From Marinobacter sp. THAF197a (GTDB taxonomy: Bacteria; Pseudomonadota; Gammaproteobacteria; Pseudomonadales; Oleiphilaceae), in the NCBI RefSeq assembly GCF_009363275.1, contig NZ_CP045324.1, positions 4,154,001-4,218,000 on the forward strand: 64,000 nucleotides of DNA, read 5' to 3'. Made by a program: the position numbers and the translations under genes. Of the stretch, positions 40,857 to 47,228 are shown piece by piece. How positions within the stretch are numbered: position 1 is the stretch's first letter; each line of letters begins with the position of its first letter. Below the pieces are notes generated by a model, which ran no database searches, was not told the origin of the DNA, and worked only from the letters and a program-made list of their open reading frames with translations.

Positions 40857-40860
40857 GACA

Positions 40861-40891
40861 GTCAATATACGTCATTGACGGAGTTTTGCAA
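40861..40891 (-). promoter_or_regulatory. promoter and operator of higBA
   Basis: Minus strand TTGCAA (40886-40891), 16 bases, TATATT (40864-40869). The -10 box lies in a perfect 6-bp inverted repeat GTCAAT-N7-ATTGAC (40861-40879), a natural HigA/HigBA binding site. Confidence 0.72.
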
Positions 40892-40907
40892 GATGCTGGT
40901 CACAAGG

Positions 40908-40995
40908 GTTAACGCTGAGGTAACCGGCGCCGGAGCGCAGCGGAGGGAACCAAAAGCGGTACGCTTTTGGCGTCCGGTTGACCGCCTGGTTAATG
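40908..40995 (-). repeat. attC of A-family cassette 4
   Basis: TAACGC at 40910-40915, GTTAATG at 40989-40995. Confidence 0.9.
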
Positions 40996-41300
40996 GCCGT
41001 TCACCACCGTAGTTGAGCCTGGCGCCCAAGGCCGCATGCCCCCTCCCGGACAGCTTGCACCAACTCGACGGATGGCGAAAAGAACCAGAACGCAAAAGCC
41101 GCCGGCCCGATTACCGTTTGAGACGGACGGCCCCACAACTGGGGCACGCCATGAATACCAAATCCGCTGACCATTGTGGCAACCAAACCAGACAGCGAAT
41201 TTTCCGGCCTTGGCAATCACCAGAGTGAACGAGCGTTGCAGCCAAACCCGGTGCCAAGGCCTTTGCACCGCACCCGCCAAAAACTTACAAATGCCGGGCC
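40996..41300 (-). repeat. A-family repeated cassette, copy 4 (no clear gene)
   Basis: Closest to copy 2. The conserved core frame is open, but the start differs from copy 3 because of indels near the cassette 5' end. No ribosome binding site seen. Confidence 0.7.
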
Positions 41301-41399
41301 ATTAACGCTTTTGTTTAGCGGCGACTACGAAGCGCAGCGTAGTAGGCGTCCGGTGTAGGGCCGCTCAGGCCCGGAACGAACTACAACTATTTGTTAAAA
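41301..41399 (-). repeat. attC of Rap1a/Tai-like cassette copy 2
   Basis: TAACGC at 41303-41308, GTTAAAA at 41393-41399. Identical to 30173-30271. Confidence 0.92.
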
Positions 41400-41405
41400 C
41401 GCTGC

Positions 41406-41762
41406 TCAGCATGGGAAACGACGAGACAATACTGCGCCAACCACAGAAATTGCATAAAGCTCTCGGGCATCCTCAGCTTCAAGGAGGAAGTCATGCACCA
41501 GCCCGACCAAATCGGCGCGGGTTATGCCTGCAGGGATACACAGAGAGTCAGAAAATGCATCGTGAGCTGCTTGTATGAACCCATGACAGAAACCTATTGA
41601 ATCGTTGTCGGGCTTTGAGCACATATCAACGAAGCCCTGTCCCGTCATGACTGCTGGATTACGACCTTCCTTGCCCGAGTCGGCTTGAGCGGGCGAAACG
41701 GAAAGGAGTGCACAAAATGCTAGTACTGTAATGCTTCTCCAAAAGGCAAATCTCGTCAACAT
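41406..41762 (-). CDS. Rap1a/Tai-like immunity-type exported protein, copy 2 (cassette)
   Basis: Identical in protein and DNA to the gene at 30278-30634: signal peptide to about residue 27, then the Rap1a/Tai-like cysteine-containing domain ending RRFPC. The whole cassette (41306-41787) is a 482-bp exact duplicate of 30178-30659. This copy is the second cassette from the attI-like end, a position expected for a recent insertion. Confidence 0.75.
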   Translation of the reverse strand: MLTRFAFWRSITVLAFCALLSVSPAQADSGKEGRNPAVMTGQGFVDMCSKPDNDSIGFCHGFIQAAHDAFSDSLCIPAGITRADLVGLVHDFLLEAEDARELYAISVVGAVLSRRFPC

Positions 41763-41782
41763 GGCACCTATCCGATTCTAGT

Positions 41783-41859
41783 TTTAACGCCCGCCATAAA
41801 CGGCGCGAGGAACGAGCGTCCGGCGACCGAAGGGAGCGAATTTAATGGCCTGGTTATAT
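41783..41859 (-). repeat. attC of the first (attI-proximal) cassette
   Basis: TAACGC at 41785-41790, GTTATAT at 41853-41859. Confidence 0.9.
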
Positions 41860-42195
41860 GTTGGCATGTTGCAGCTCCAGAATACCGAAAGCCGCTAGCG
41901 CCGAGATACCCACGCTGCAACCCAGGCCAAGGATGATAATTTGAATCTGCCATCTCTTGAACGTTGACACCTGATAAACAGATGGCACCAGACATGCAGC
42001 TGACAGAGAAACTACCAATGTCAAAAAAATAAAAGGATACTGAATTTTCGTGCCATCGCCATAAACCTGCATTACAAGGGAGACCGCAATGGCCGATAGC
42101 GCGATCAATGACAATTCCACACAATGCCAGACGCGCTTCCATTTCCTGCCTTCAGGTTCTCTGTACCACTGGATCTTTTCAGGCAACGTCTTCAT
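41854..42195 (-). CDS. three-helix membrane protein, first cassette
   Basis: A 113-aa protein with a basic N-terminus (YREPEGRKWKRVWHC) and three transmembrane helices (25-45, 54-72 and 83-105). It is the cassette next to the attI-like core and so the most recently inserted by the usual rule. Function unknown. An overlapping longer frame (41768-42142) reads through the attC and is not credible. Confidence 0.6.
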   Translation of the reverse strand: MKTLPEKIQWYREPEGRKWKRVWHCVELSLIALSAIAVSLVMQVYGDGTKIQYPFIFLTLVVSLSAACLVPSVYQVSTFKRWQIQIIILGLGCSVGISALAAFGILELQHANI

Positions 42196-42209
42196 GGCTC
42201 ACTCTGCAC

Positions 42210-42216
42210 ATATAAC
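42210..42216 (-). other. attI-like recombination core
   Basis: GTTATAT on the minus strand (plus ATATAAC) lies upstream of the first cassette gene, where attI joins the array. No attC-like fold surrounds it, as expected for attI. The flanking 42217-42400 is AT-rich and shows no gene; it may hold the remains of attI and the cassette promoter, but I cannot pick a convincing promoter. Confidence 0.55.
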
Positions 42217-42404
42217 AGTTAATTCAACGACAAATGCCATCTATGCAAAACGCATATATTCCGCATTGCCAACCACGTCATTCAGGAAAATTTCTTTTCT
42301 TATTAACAAGCTAGCAGATTCTGGAATTATTGCGCCGGGAAATAAACGTCAAATGTCGGTTTTTATGCAACACCCCAGTTCGCTTATCCACACTCCACCA
42401 GACT

Positions 42405-42506
42405 CAACTGTTCCATATTTCTCAACGAGTTAGAAGCTTTTCAGACCGCAGGTTCCAGAGTTATGCGACAGGTGTTGTCTATCTCCAATTATTCACATGT
42501 ATCTTT
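42405..42506 (+). pseudogene. possible remnant of intI N-terminus
   Basis: Translated on the plus strand this reads QLFHISQRVRSFSDRRF, then QSYATGVVYLQLFTCIF. It lines up without gaps from VRSF onward with the N-terminal pattern of integron integrases (VRxFxxxRxxxxxTxxxYLxW). The location, about 190 bp from the attI-like core and divergent from the cassettes, is where intI should begin. It is cut off by the 3' end of the next gene (42489). The match is short and unaligned by software, so this is a hypothesis. Confidence 0.4.
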
Positions 42507-43292
42507 GCTCCTCAAATCCTTCCCCTCAACCCTTCGCAAGGCCCGGCCCAGAGATTGAAAGTACGCAAGAAACGCCCGATTGATGCTCTCCCGCTGTGGC
42601 CCCTGTGGATAAAGCCCCATCTGGGCCTCTTCGCTTTCTTTCGTGCCTTTCACCAGGAAGGCATTTTTTACGGCGGCGTCCTGAACAAAGGCTTCGAAGG
42701 CTCGGGCGCAAAGTTCTTCGGGCCGGCTGTAGTAATGCACACCGGCGGCTTTGTCGGCCTTGGCGGATTGCCGGAACAGGTCGCTGGGCTGCTCACCGGT
42801 GTTGTCCAGCAGGATGGTGCGGTAGCAGGCTTGCAGGCGTTCATTGAGGGGGTGTGCGATGGCATCTTCTCGGGTTAGCCAGAGTGTGGAGCCAAATTCA
42901 CCTTTGGCGGTGCTGGGGAACAGCTTGTCGGCAATATAGTGGTCAAACGCGTGGAACCACTCATGGGCAATGCTGCCGGGGCCGGCATTTTTGGCCAGGG
43001 CGAAGCTGCGGGTGGCGGGGGTGTAATGGGCGGATACGCCGGGCCGGCCGCCGATGCCGTATTGCAGGGCCAGGCTGCCGCGCAGGGAGATCAGGCTTTC
43101 GGTGCCGCCGAGGATGGTCATCAAATCGCACAGGGCGTCGTAGAACAAGGCGGCGCTGCGCTGCTTTTCCGGTTCGGTTACCCAGCGGCCAATCTCCACG
43201 GTTCGGAACTGGAAGCGGCGGCGTACATCAAGGAAGGTAACAGGTGCCCCGGCACGATGGTCGGGGCCCGTTCGATAAAACTGTCTGGGCAT
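42489..43292 (-). CDS. zinc metallopeptidase-like protein (LPD1/CLCA_X-like)
   Basis: A 267-aa protein containing an HEWFH zinc-binding motif in GSIAHEWFHAFDHYIADK (about residues 104-121), within a domain like the LPD1/CLCA_X group (DLMTILGGTESL, GVSAHYTPATRSF). No signal peptide is seen. It is a backbone gene directly beside the integron platform; its 3' end overlaps the suspected intI remnant, so a deletion probably ended here. Function unknown. Confidence 0.65.
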   Translation of the reverse strand: MPRQFYRTGPDHRAGAPVTFLDVRRRFQFRTVEIGRWVTEPEKQRSAALFYDALCDLMTILGGTESLISLRGSLALQYGIGGRPGVSAHYTPATRSFALAKNAGPGSIAHEWFHAFDHYIADKLFPSTAKGEFGSTLWLTREDAIAHPLNERLQACYRTILLDNTGEQPSDLFRQSAKADKAAGVHYYSRPEELCARAFEAFVQDAAVKNAFLVKGTKESEEAQMGLYPQGPQRESINRAFLAYFQSLGRALRRVEGKDLRSKDTCE

Positions 43293-43336
43293 GGTCGGAT
43301 TGTACGAGTACGCGGCCGGCTTGTCTCAGTGCGCCA

Positions 43337-44341
43337 TTAACCGGCGGGGGCGGTTACCCGGTTTGCGCACTGCCCCGTGCTTGCCAGTTCGGTGAGGTTA
43401 CCCAACGTTGTGTGGGCGATGCTCTCCAGGGCGTTGCGAGTGAAGAAGGCCTGGTGGCCGGTGATCACTACGTTGGGGAAGGTCAGCAAGCGCGCAAACA
43501 CGTCGTCTTTCAGCACGATGTTGGACAGGTCTTCGAAAAACAGGTCACCTTCTTCCTCGTACACATCGAGGCCCAGGTAGCCAATCTGTCCGGATTTAAG
43601 GCCCTCGATGATAGCGGCGGTATCGACCATGGCGCCCCGGCTGGTGTTGATCAGCATCACGCCCGGCTTCATCTTGGCCACCGTATCCGCGTTGATCAGG
43701 TGGTGGGTGTCGGGTGTTAACGGGCAATGCAGGCTGACAATATCGGCCTGGCTGAACAGGTCGTCCAGCGCCACATACTCACCACCCAGTTGTTGGGCTT
43801 CCGGGTTGGCATGAAGGTCGTAACAGAGCACCCGGCAGCCAAAGCCACGCATGATGCGCACTACCTCCAGGCCTATCTGGCCGGTACCCACCACGCCCAC
43901 GGTGCGCCCTCGCAGGTCGAAGCCCAGCAAACCATCCAGCGCAAAATTGCCATCGCGAATACGGTGGTAAGCCCGGTGAATCTGCCGGTTGAGCGTCAAG
44001 ATCAGGGCAACGGTGTGTTCGGCCACGGCATAGGGTGAGTAAGCCGGCACTCGCACCACGTTGATCCCCAGGCGCTCGGCGGCTTTCAGGTCTACGTTGT
44101 TGAAACCGGCACAGCGCAGTGCAACCGCACGGGTGCCGCCTTCGGCCAGCAGCTCCAGTACGGCGCCGTCCACCTGGTCGTTCACGAACACACACACCGC
44201 ATCAAAGCCTTTGGCGAGCGCCGCGGTGGTTGCATTCAACCGGGGCTCAAGAAACACCAGTTCATGCTCGTGGCTGTCCCGGCTGGCTTGCCCAAGGAAT
44301 TGCTCGTCGTAGGGTTTGGTGCTGAAAACAGCCACTTTCAT
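43337..44341 (-). CDS. ldhA: D-lactate dehydrogenase / 2-hydroxyacid dehydrogenase
   Basis: A 334-aa NAD-dependent D-2-hydroxyacid dehydrogenase, closest to fermentative LdhA. NAD-binding VVGTGQIG at about 150-157, catalytic Arg in NTSRGAMVD, Glu in LDVYEEEG and His in ITGHQAFFT. It would reduce pyruvate to D-lactate in the cytoplasm. Stand-alone gene with purine-rich upstream sequence; normal length. Confidence 0.88.
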   Translation of the reverse strand: MKVAVFSTKPYDEQFLGQASRDSHEHELVFLEPRLNATTAALAKGFDAVCVFVNDQVDGAVLELLAEGGTRAVALRCAGFNNVDLKAAERLGINVVRVPAYSPYAVAEHTVALILTLNRQIHRAYHRIRDGNFALDGLLGFDLRGRTVGVVGTGQIGLEVVRIMRGFGCRVLCYDLHANPEAQQLGGEYVALDDLFSQADIVSLHCPLTPDTHHLINADTVAKMKPGVMLINTSRGAMVDTAAIIEGLKSGQIGYLGLDVYEEEGDLFFEDLSNIVLKDDVFARLLTFPNVVITGHQAFFTRNALESIAHTTLGNLTELASTGQCANRVTAPAG

Positions 44342-44490
44342 GGGCTTGGCCTCTTCCGGTCTGGGTGGGTGTGGGGTACTTCAAACATAGATCAAACCCC
44401 GGACTGCAAGCCACCGCAATTTTGTTCAATACCCGTTGTAAAGCACCGTGCACAGTGGGTGCCTCCCGTCTTTCTCAGAGTACTCACGTT

Positions 44491-45084
44491 ATGAGTCTGT
44501 CCATTATTTTGCCCATGTCGGCCTTCGCCCTGGTGGCGTCTGTTTCGCCGGGGCCGGTCAATCTTGTCTGTCTGAGCAGTGGCACGCGCTATCCGGTGTC
44601 TCAGGGCCTGGTGTTTGTGACCGGGGCCACCCTGGGCTTTATTGCGCTGTTTATCGCGATTGGCCTTGGCCTGCATTCGTTGTTGGAGCATGCCCCCCGG
44701 TTTGAACGCTGGTTGAGCTGGGCCGGCGTGGCCTTTCTGCTGTATCTGAGCTACCAACTGGCTACCGCAGATGGCCGCCTCAGCGAGGACGAGGCTCGCC
44801 CTGCCCCCGGCTTTGTGACCGGCGCCCTGATGCAGTGGTTAAATCCAAAGGCCTGGCTTGCATCGGTGGCGGGCATCAGTGCCTTCACCGACGGAGGAGA
44901 AACCACCCTGCTCTGGCTGTTTGCGGGGCTGTATCTGCCCATTTGCTGGCTGTCGCTGGCCAGTTGGGTGTATGTCGGGGTCGGGCTTCGCCGGCTGGTG
45001 CAGCAGCCGCGAATCCTGCGCGCGTTCAACCGGGCTCTGGCGTTGTTACTTGTCGGAAGCTGCGTGTTCCTGCTGCTGGACTGA
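44491..45084 (+). CDS. LysE/RhtB-family amino-acid exporter
   Basis: A 197-aa inner-membrane protein with about six helices and the LysE-family N-terminal motif SVSPGPVNLVCLSSG, plus the conserved LMQWLNPKAWL. These proteins export amino acids. The start at 44491 (MSLSIILP) gives the usual length. Its 3' end overlaps the convergent AraC-family gene, whose product may regulate it, as often seen for LysE-like exporters; the link is inferred. Confidence 0.85.
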   Translation: MSLSIILPMSAFALVASVSPGPVNLVCLSSGTRYPVSQGLVFVTGATLGFIALFIAIGLGLHSLLEHAPRFERWLSWAGVAFLLYLSYQLATADGRLSEDEARPAPGFVTGALMQWLNPKAWLASVAGISAFTDGGETTLLWLFAGLYLPICWLSLASWVYVGVGLRRLVQQPRILRAFNRALALLLVGSCVFLLLD

Positions 45085-45903
45085 CGGCTGGCGATACTGG
45101 TTGGGGGTGGCCGCTACCACTCGCTTGAAGGTTCTCTGGAAATGCGCCTGGTCGGCAAAGCCGGCATTGAGGGCCGCCTCGGCAATGCTGACGCCGCGTT
45201 TCAGTTCCGTCTGGCCGTGTTGAATGCGCCGATTGATCAGGTAGGCGTGGGGCGTCAATCCATAGGTCTGCCGAAACACCCGTACCAGATGCCCCGGGCT
45301 GTAGCCACTGAGCCGGCAGAGATCATCCAGCGACACCTCTTCTGTGCAGTGGTTGTCCAGATGGTCGGCAACCGTGGCCAGCGTGCCCGAGGGGCGCTGA
45401 ATGCCCCGAGCCGGTTGTTTCGCCAGGCTCTGCATCAGGTCCAGCAGGTACTCGGCTACCCGGCTTTGCTTTTCTAGAAGGTCTCGCTTGGGGTCCAGCA
45501 CGCACTCTGCCATGGCGCAGTAGTCTTGGTACTGTCCGGAGTCGGTGATCACTGCCGTCTCCAGGTCCCGCCAGTCATGGGTTGGCAGCAGGCCAGCTTC
45601 AAATCTCAGCCGGGTCAGCCAGTCGGTATCCACGTACAGCATCAGGTACGCCCAGGGCTGGTTATCAATGGGGTTGCAGGCGTGGGGCCATTCCGGGTTC
45701 ATCAACACCAGTGTGCCGGCGGTTACATGGTATTGGTCGCTGCGGTACAGAAACGTACTTTCACCGCCGGTAATGGCCCCGATCGACCAGTGCCGGTGGG
45801 TGTGCAAGGCATAACAAACCTCGCGCCCATCCGCGACTTTGCGCAATTCCACATGGGGCATGCGGGCATCGCGCCAGAAGATGGGCGTGCGGGGATTGGT
45901 CAT
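45046..45903 (-). CDS. AraC-family transcriptional regulator
   Basis: A 285-aa regulator with an N-terminal cupin-like AraC binding domain (TPIFWRDARMPHVELRKVAD..., VTAGTLVLMNPEWPH) and a C-terminal double helix-turn-helix (VSLDDLCRLSGYSPGHLVRV, then VSIAEAALNAGFADQAHFQR). This is the AraC/PqqD-like group often partnered with LysE exporters. ATG at 45903; an upstream ATG at 45948 is less likely. Confidence 0.88.
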   Translation of the reverse strand: MTNPRTPIFWRDARMPHVELRKVADGREVCYALHTHRHWSIGAITGGESTFLYRSDQYHVTAGTLVLMNPEWPHACNPIDNQPWAYLMLYVDTDWLTRLRFEAGLLPTHDWRDLETAVITDSGQYQDYCAMAECVLDPKRDLLEKQSRVAEYLLDLMQSLAKQPARGIQRPSGTLATVADHLDNHCTEEVSLDDLCRLSGYSPGHLVRVFRQTYGLTPHAYLINRRIQHGQTELKRGVSIAEAALNAGFADQAHFQRTFKRVVAATPNQYRQPSVQQQEHAASDK

Positions 45904-45963
45904 GGTGGTTGCCTCAAAGCAAATCGGCCAGGCTAGTGCGTATGGCACTAGCCTAGCAGAAAC

Positions 45964-47022
45964 TCACCACTCCAACTGCGCCCCGGTCTGGTATTCAATC
46001 ACCCGGGTTTCAAAGAAGTTCTTCTCCTTGCGCATGGTGGCTTGCTCGTCCAACCAGGGCGAGACGTTCTTGGCCCCCGGGAAAGGTTCTTCCAGGCCGA
46101 CGGTTCTGGCGCGGCGGTTGGCCACGAAGCGGAATTGTTCGGTGTGGTATTCCGCCGAGTAGCCGAGGATGGGGTCACGCAGGATGTAGTTGGCGTAGGC
46201 CATTTCAGCGGCTTCGGATTCGTCCCACATGTCGCGCACGGCTTTGGGGTCGAAGGTGATGTTTTCTTCTTCCAGGATCTGGTTGACCACTTTCAGGCCG
46301 AAGGAGAAGTGCATGGCTTCGTCCCGCAGGATGTACTGCAGTTGCTCGCCAGTGCCACGCATCAGGCCCCGGCGTTGCAGGGCGAAAATGGGGCTGAAGC
46401 CGTTGTAGAACCAGCAGCCTTCAAACACGGCCGCGAAGAACAGGTAAGACATGATGAATTCCTGCAGGTCGTCCGGGTTGCGCAGGTTCATGTCGGAGCG
46501 CATGGCGGCGTCCAGCCGTCGGTTGGCTACCTGGATCTTGCCGTTGATTTCCGGCACCACGCGGTAGCGGTTGTAGATTTCGCTCTGGTCCAGGTTGAGG
46601 GTTTCGATGCAGTGCTGGTAGGTCCAGGTGTGCAGGGCTTCTTCGTACACCTGGCGGGCCTGGTAGATTTGCAGTTCCGGCGCGCTCATTTTCTCCATCA
46701 CGGCCAGGCCGATGTTGCGCATGGCGAGGATGTCGGAGGTGGTGAGGTAGGCCAGTACGTTTTCGTACACGTGCTTTTCCGCCGGGCTCAGGCGGTGGTG
46801 GTAGTCGTGGACGTCCTGGGCCATGTTGACGTCCAGCGGGGTCCAGTGGTTTTTGTTGGCGTTCATGAAGTATTCCCAGGCCCAGGGGTACTTGAACGGT
46901 GCCAACTGGTTGATGTCGGTTTCGCCGTTGATGACGCGCTTGTCGTCTACATTCACCGGCGCCGGGCCGGCGCTGGCAGCCGGCTTGTTTTCGGATTTTG
47001 GTTCGTCGTCCCAATCTAGCAT
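45964..47022 (-). CDS. nrdB: class Ia ribonucleotide reductase beta subunit
   Basis: A 352-aa radical-generating subunit. Metal ligands appear in TTSDILAM, YEEALHTWTY, AAVFEGCWFYNG and RDEAMHFSFG; the radical tyrosine is the Tyr of HTWTY. It pairs with NrdA to reduce ribonucleotides to deoxyribonucleotides under aerobic conditions. The C-terminus (FFETRVIEYQTGAQLEW) is the NrdA-docking tail. Second gene of nrdAB, 206 bases after nrdA. Confidence 0.95.
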   Translation of the reverse strand: MLDWDDEPKSENKPAASAGPAPVNVDDKRVINGETDINQLAPFKYPWAWEYFMNANKNHWTPLDVNMAQDVHDYHHRLSPAEKHVYENVLAYLTTSDILAMRNIGLAVMEKMSAPELQIYQARQVYEEALHTWTYQHCIETLNLDQSEIYNRYRVVPEINGKIQVANRRLDAAMRSDMNLRNPDDLQEFIMSYLFFAAVFEGCWFYNGFSPIFALQRRGLMRGTGEQLQYILRDEAMHFSFGLKVVNQILEEENITFDPKAVRDMWDESEAAEMAYANYILRDPILGYSAEYHTEQFRFVANRRARTVGLEEPFPGAKNVSPWLDEQATMRKEKNFFETRVIEYQTGAQLEW

Positions 47023-47073
47023 GTCTTTTACCTCGGAGTTCTTGGTCGCTTAGCCTGCTTTGCTTGGTGGTGG

Positions 47074-47183
47074 AACCGGTCTGGTCTGGCTTCCCAAAAA
47101 CCGCCCGTGAACCCATCCCTGGGGGGCTTGGCTGTAGCCATCCATGGCTACAGACATTTTTGGGAAGCCAGACCAGCCCGGTT
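47074..47183. repeat. long inverted repeat between nrdA and nrdB
   Basis: A 27-nt arm (47074-47100) pairs with 47157-47183 with one mismatch. Inside, TGTAGCCA/TGGCTACA (47133-47140, 47145-47152) forms a second hairpin. Similar two-level architecture occurs at 55127-55220. It could stabilise or attenuate the nrdA-nrdB transcript. Confidence 0.85.
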
Positions 47184-47228
47184 CTTCAGGCTGTGGAGTA
47201 ATCGCTGCTTATTCGGCAAAGCCTATAG

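Larger units (their letters stand above)
12821..42216 (-). mobile_element. integron cassette array lacking an intact integrase (CALIN)
   Basis: About 46 gene cassettes are separated by attC sites of 60-115 bp. On the plus strand each site runs from TAACGC to GTTRRRY, that is, the attC is oriented on the minus strand like nearly all cassette genes. Cassettes therefore read away from the right end, where the attI/intI platform is expected. No tyrosine recombinase gene occurs anywhere in the window. The right boundary is an attI-like core at 42,210-42,216 and the left boundary is a degenerate attC. GC content and codon use vary sharply from cassette to cassette, as expected for independently acquired units. 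Confidence 0.92.

Noticed and set aside
41768..42142. 124-codon frame overlapping the first cassette gene
   Set aside because: It runs through the attC and lacks a plausible start; the 113-aa membrane protein in another frame fits the cassette boundaries.
12821..42216. CRISPR array or prophage as explanation of the repeats
   Set aside because: Repeats are 60-115 bp, imperfect, with TAACGC/GTTRRRY ends and gene-sized spacers; no phage structural or cas genes occur.
42330..42878. 182-codon plus-strand frame as a complete gene
   Set aside because: Most of it is antisense to the metalloprotease-like gene; only its first part outside that gene resembles IntI, so it is treated as a remnant.
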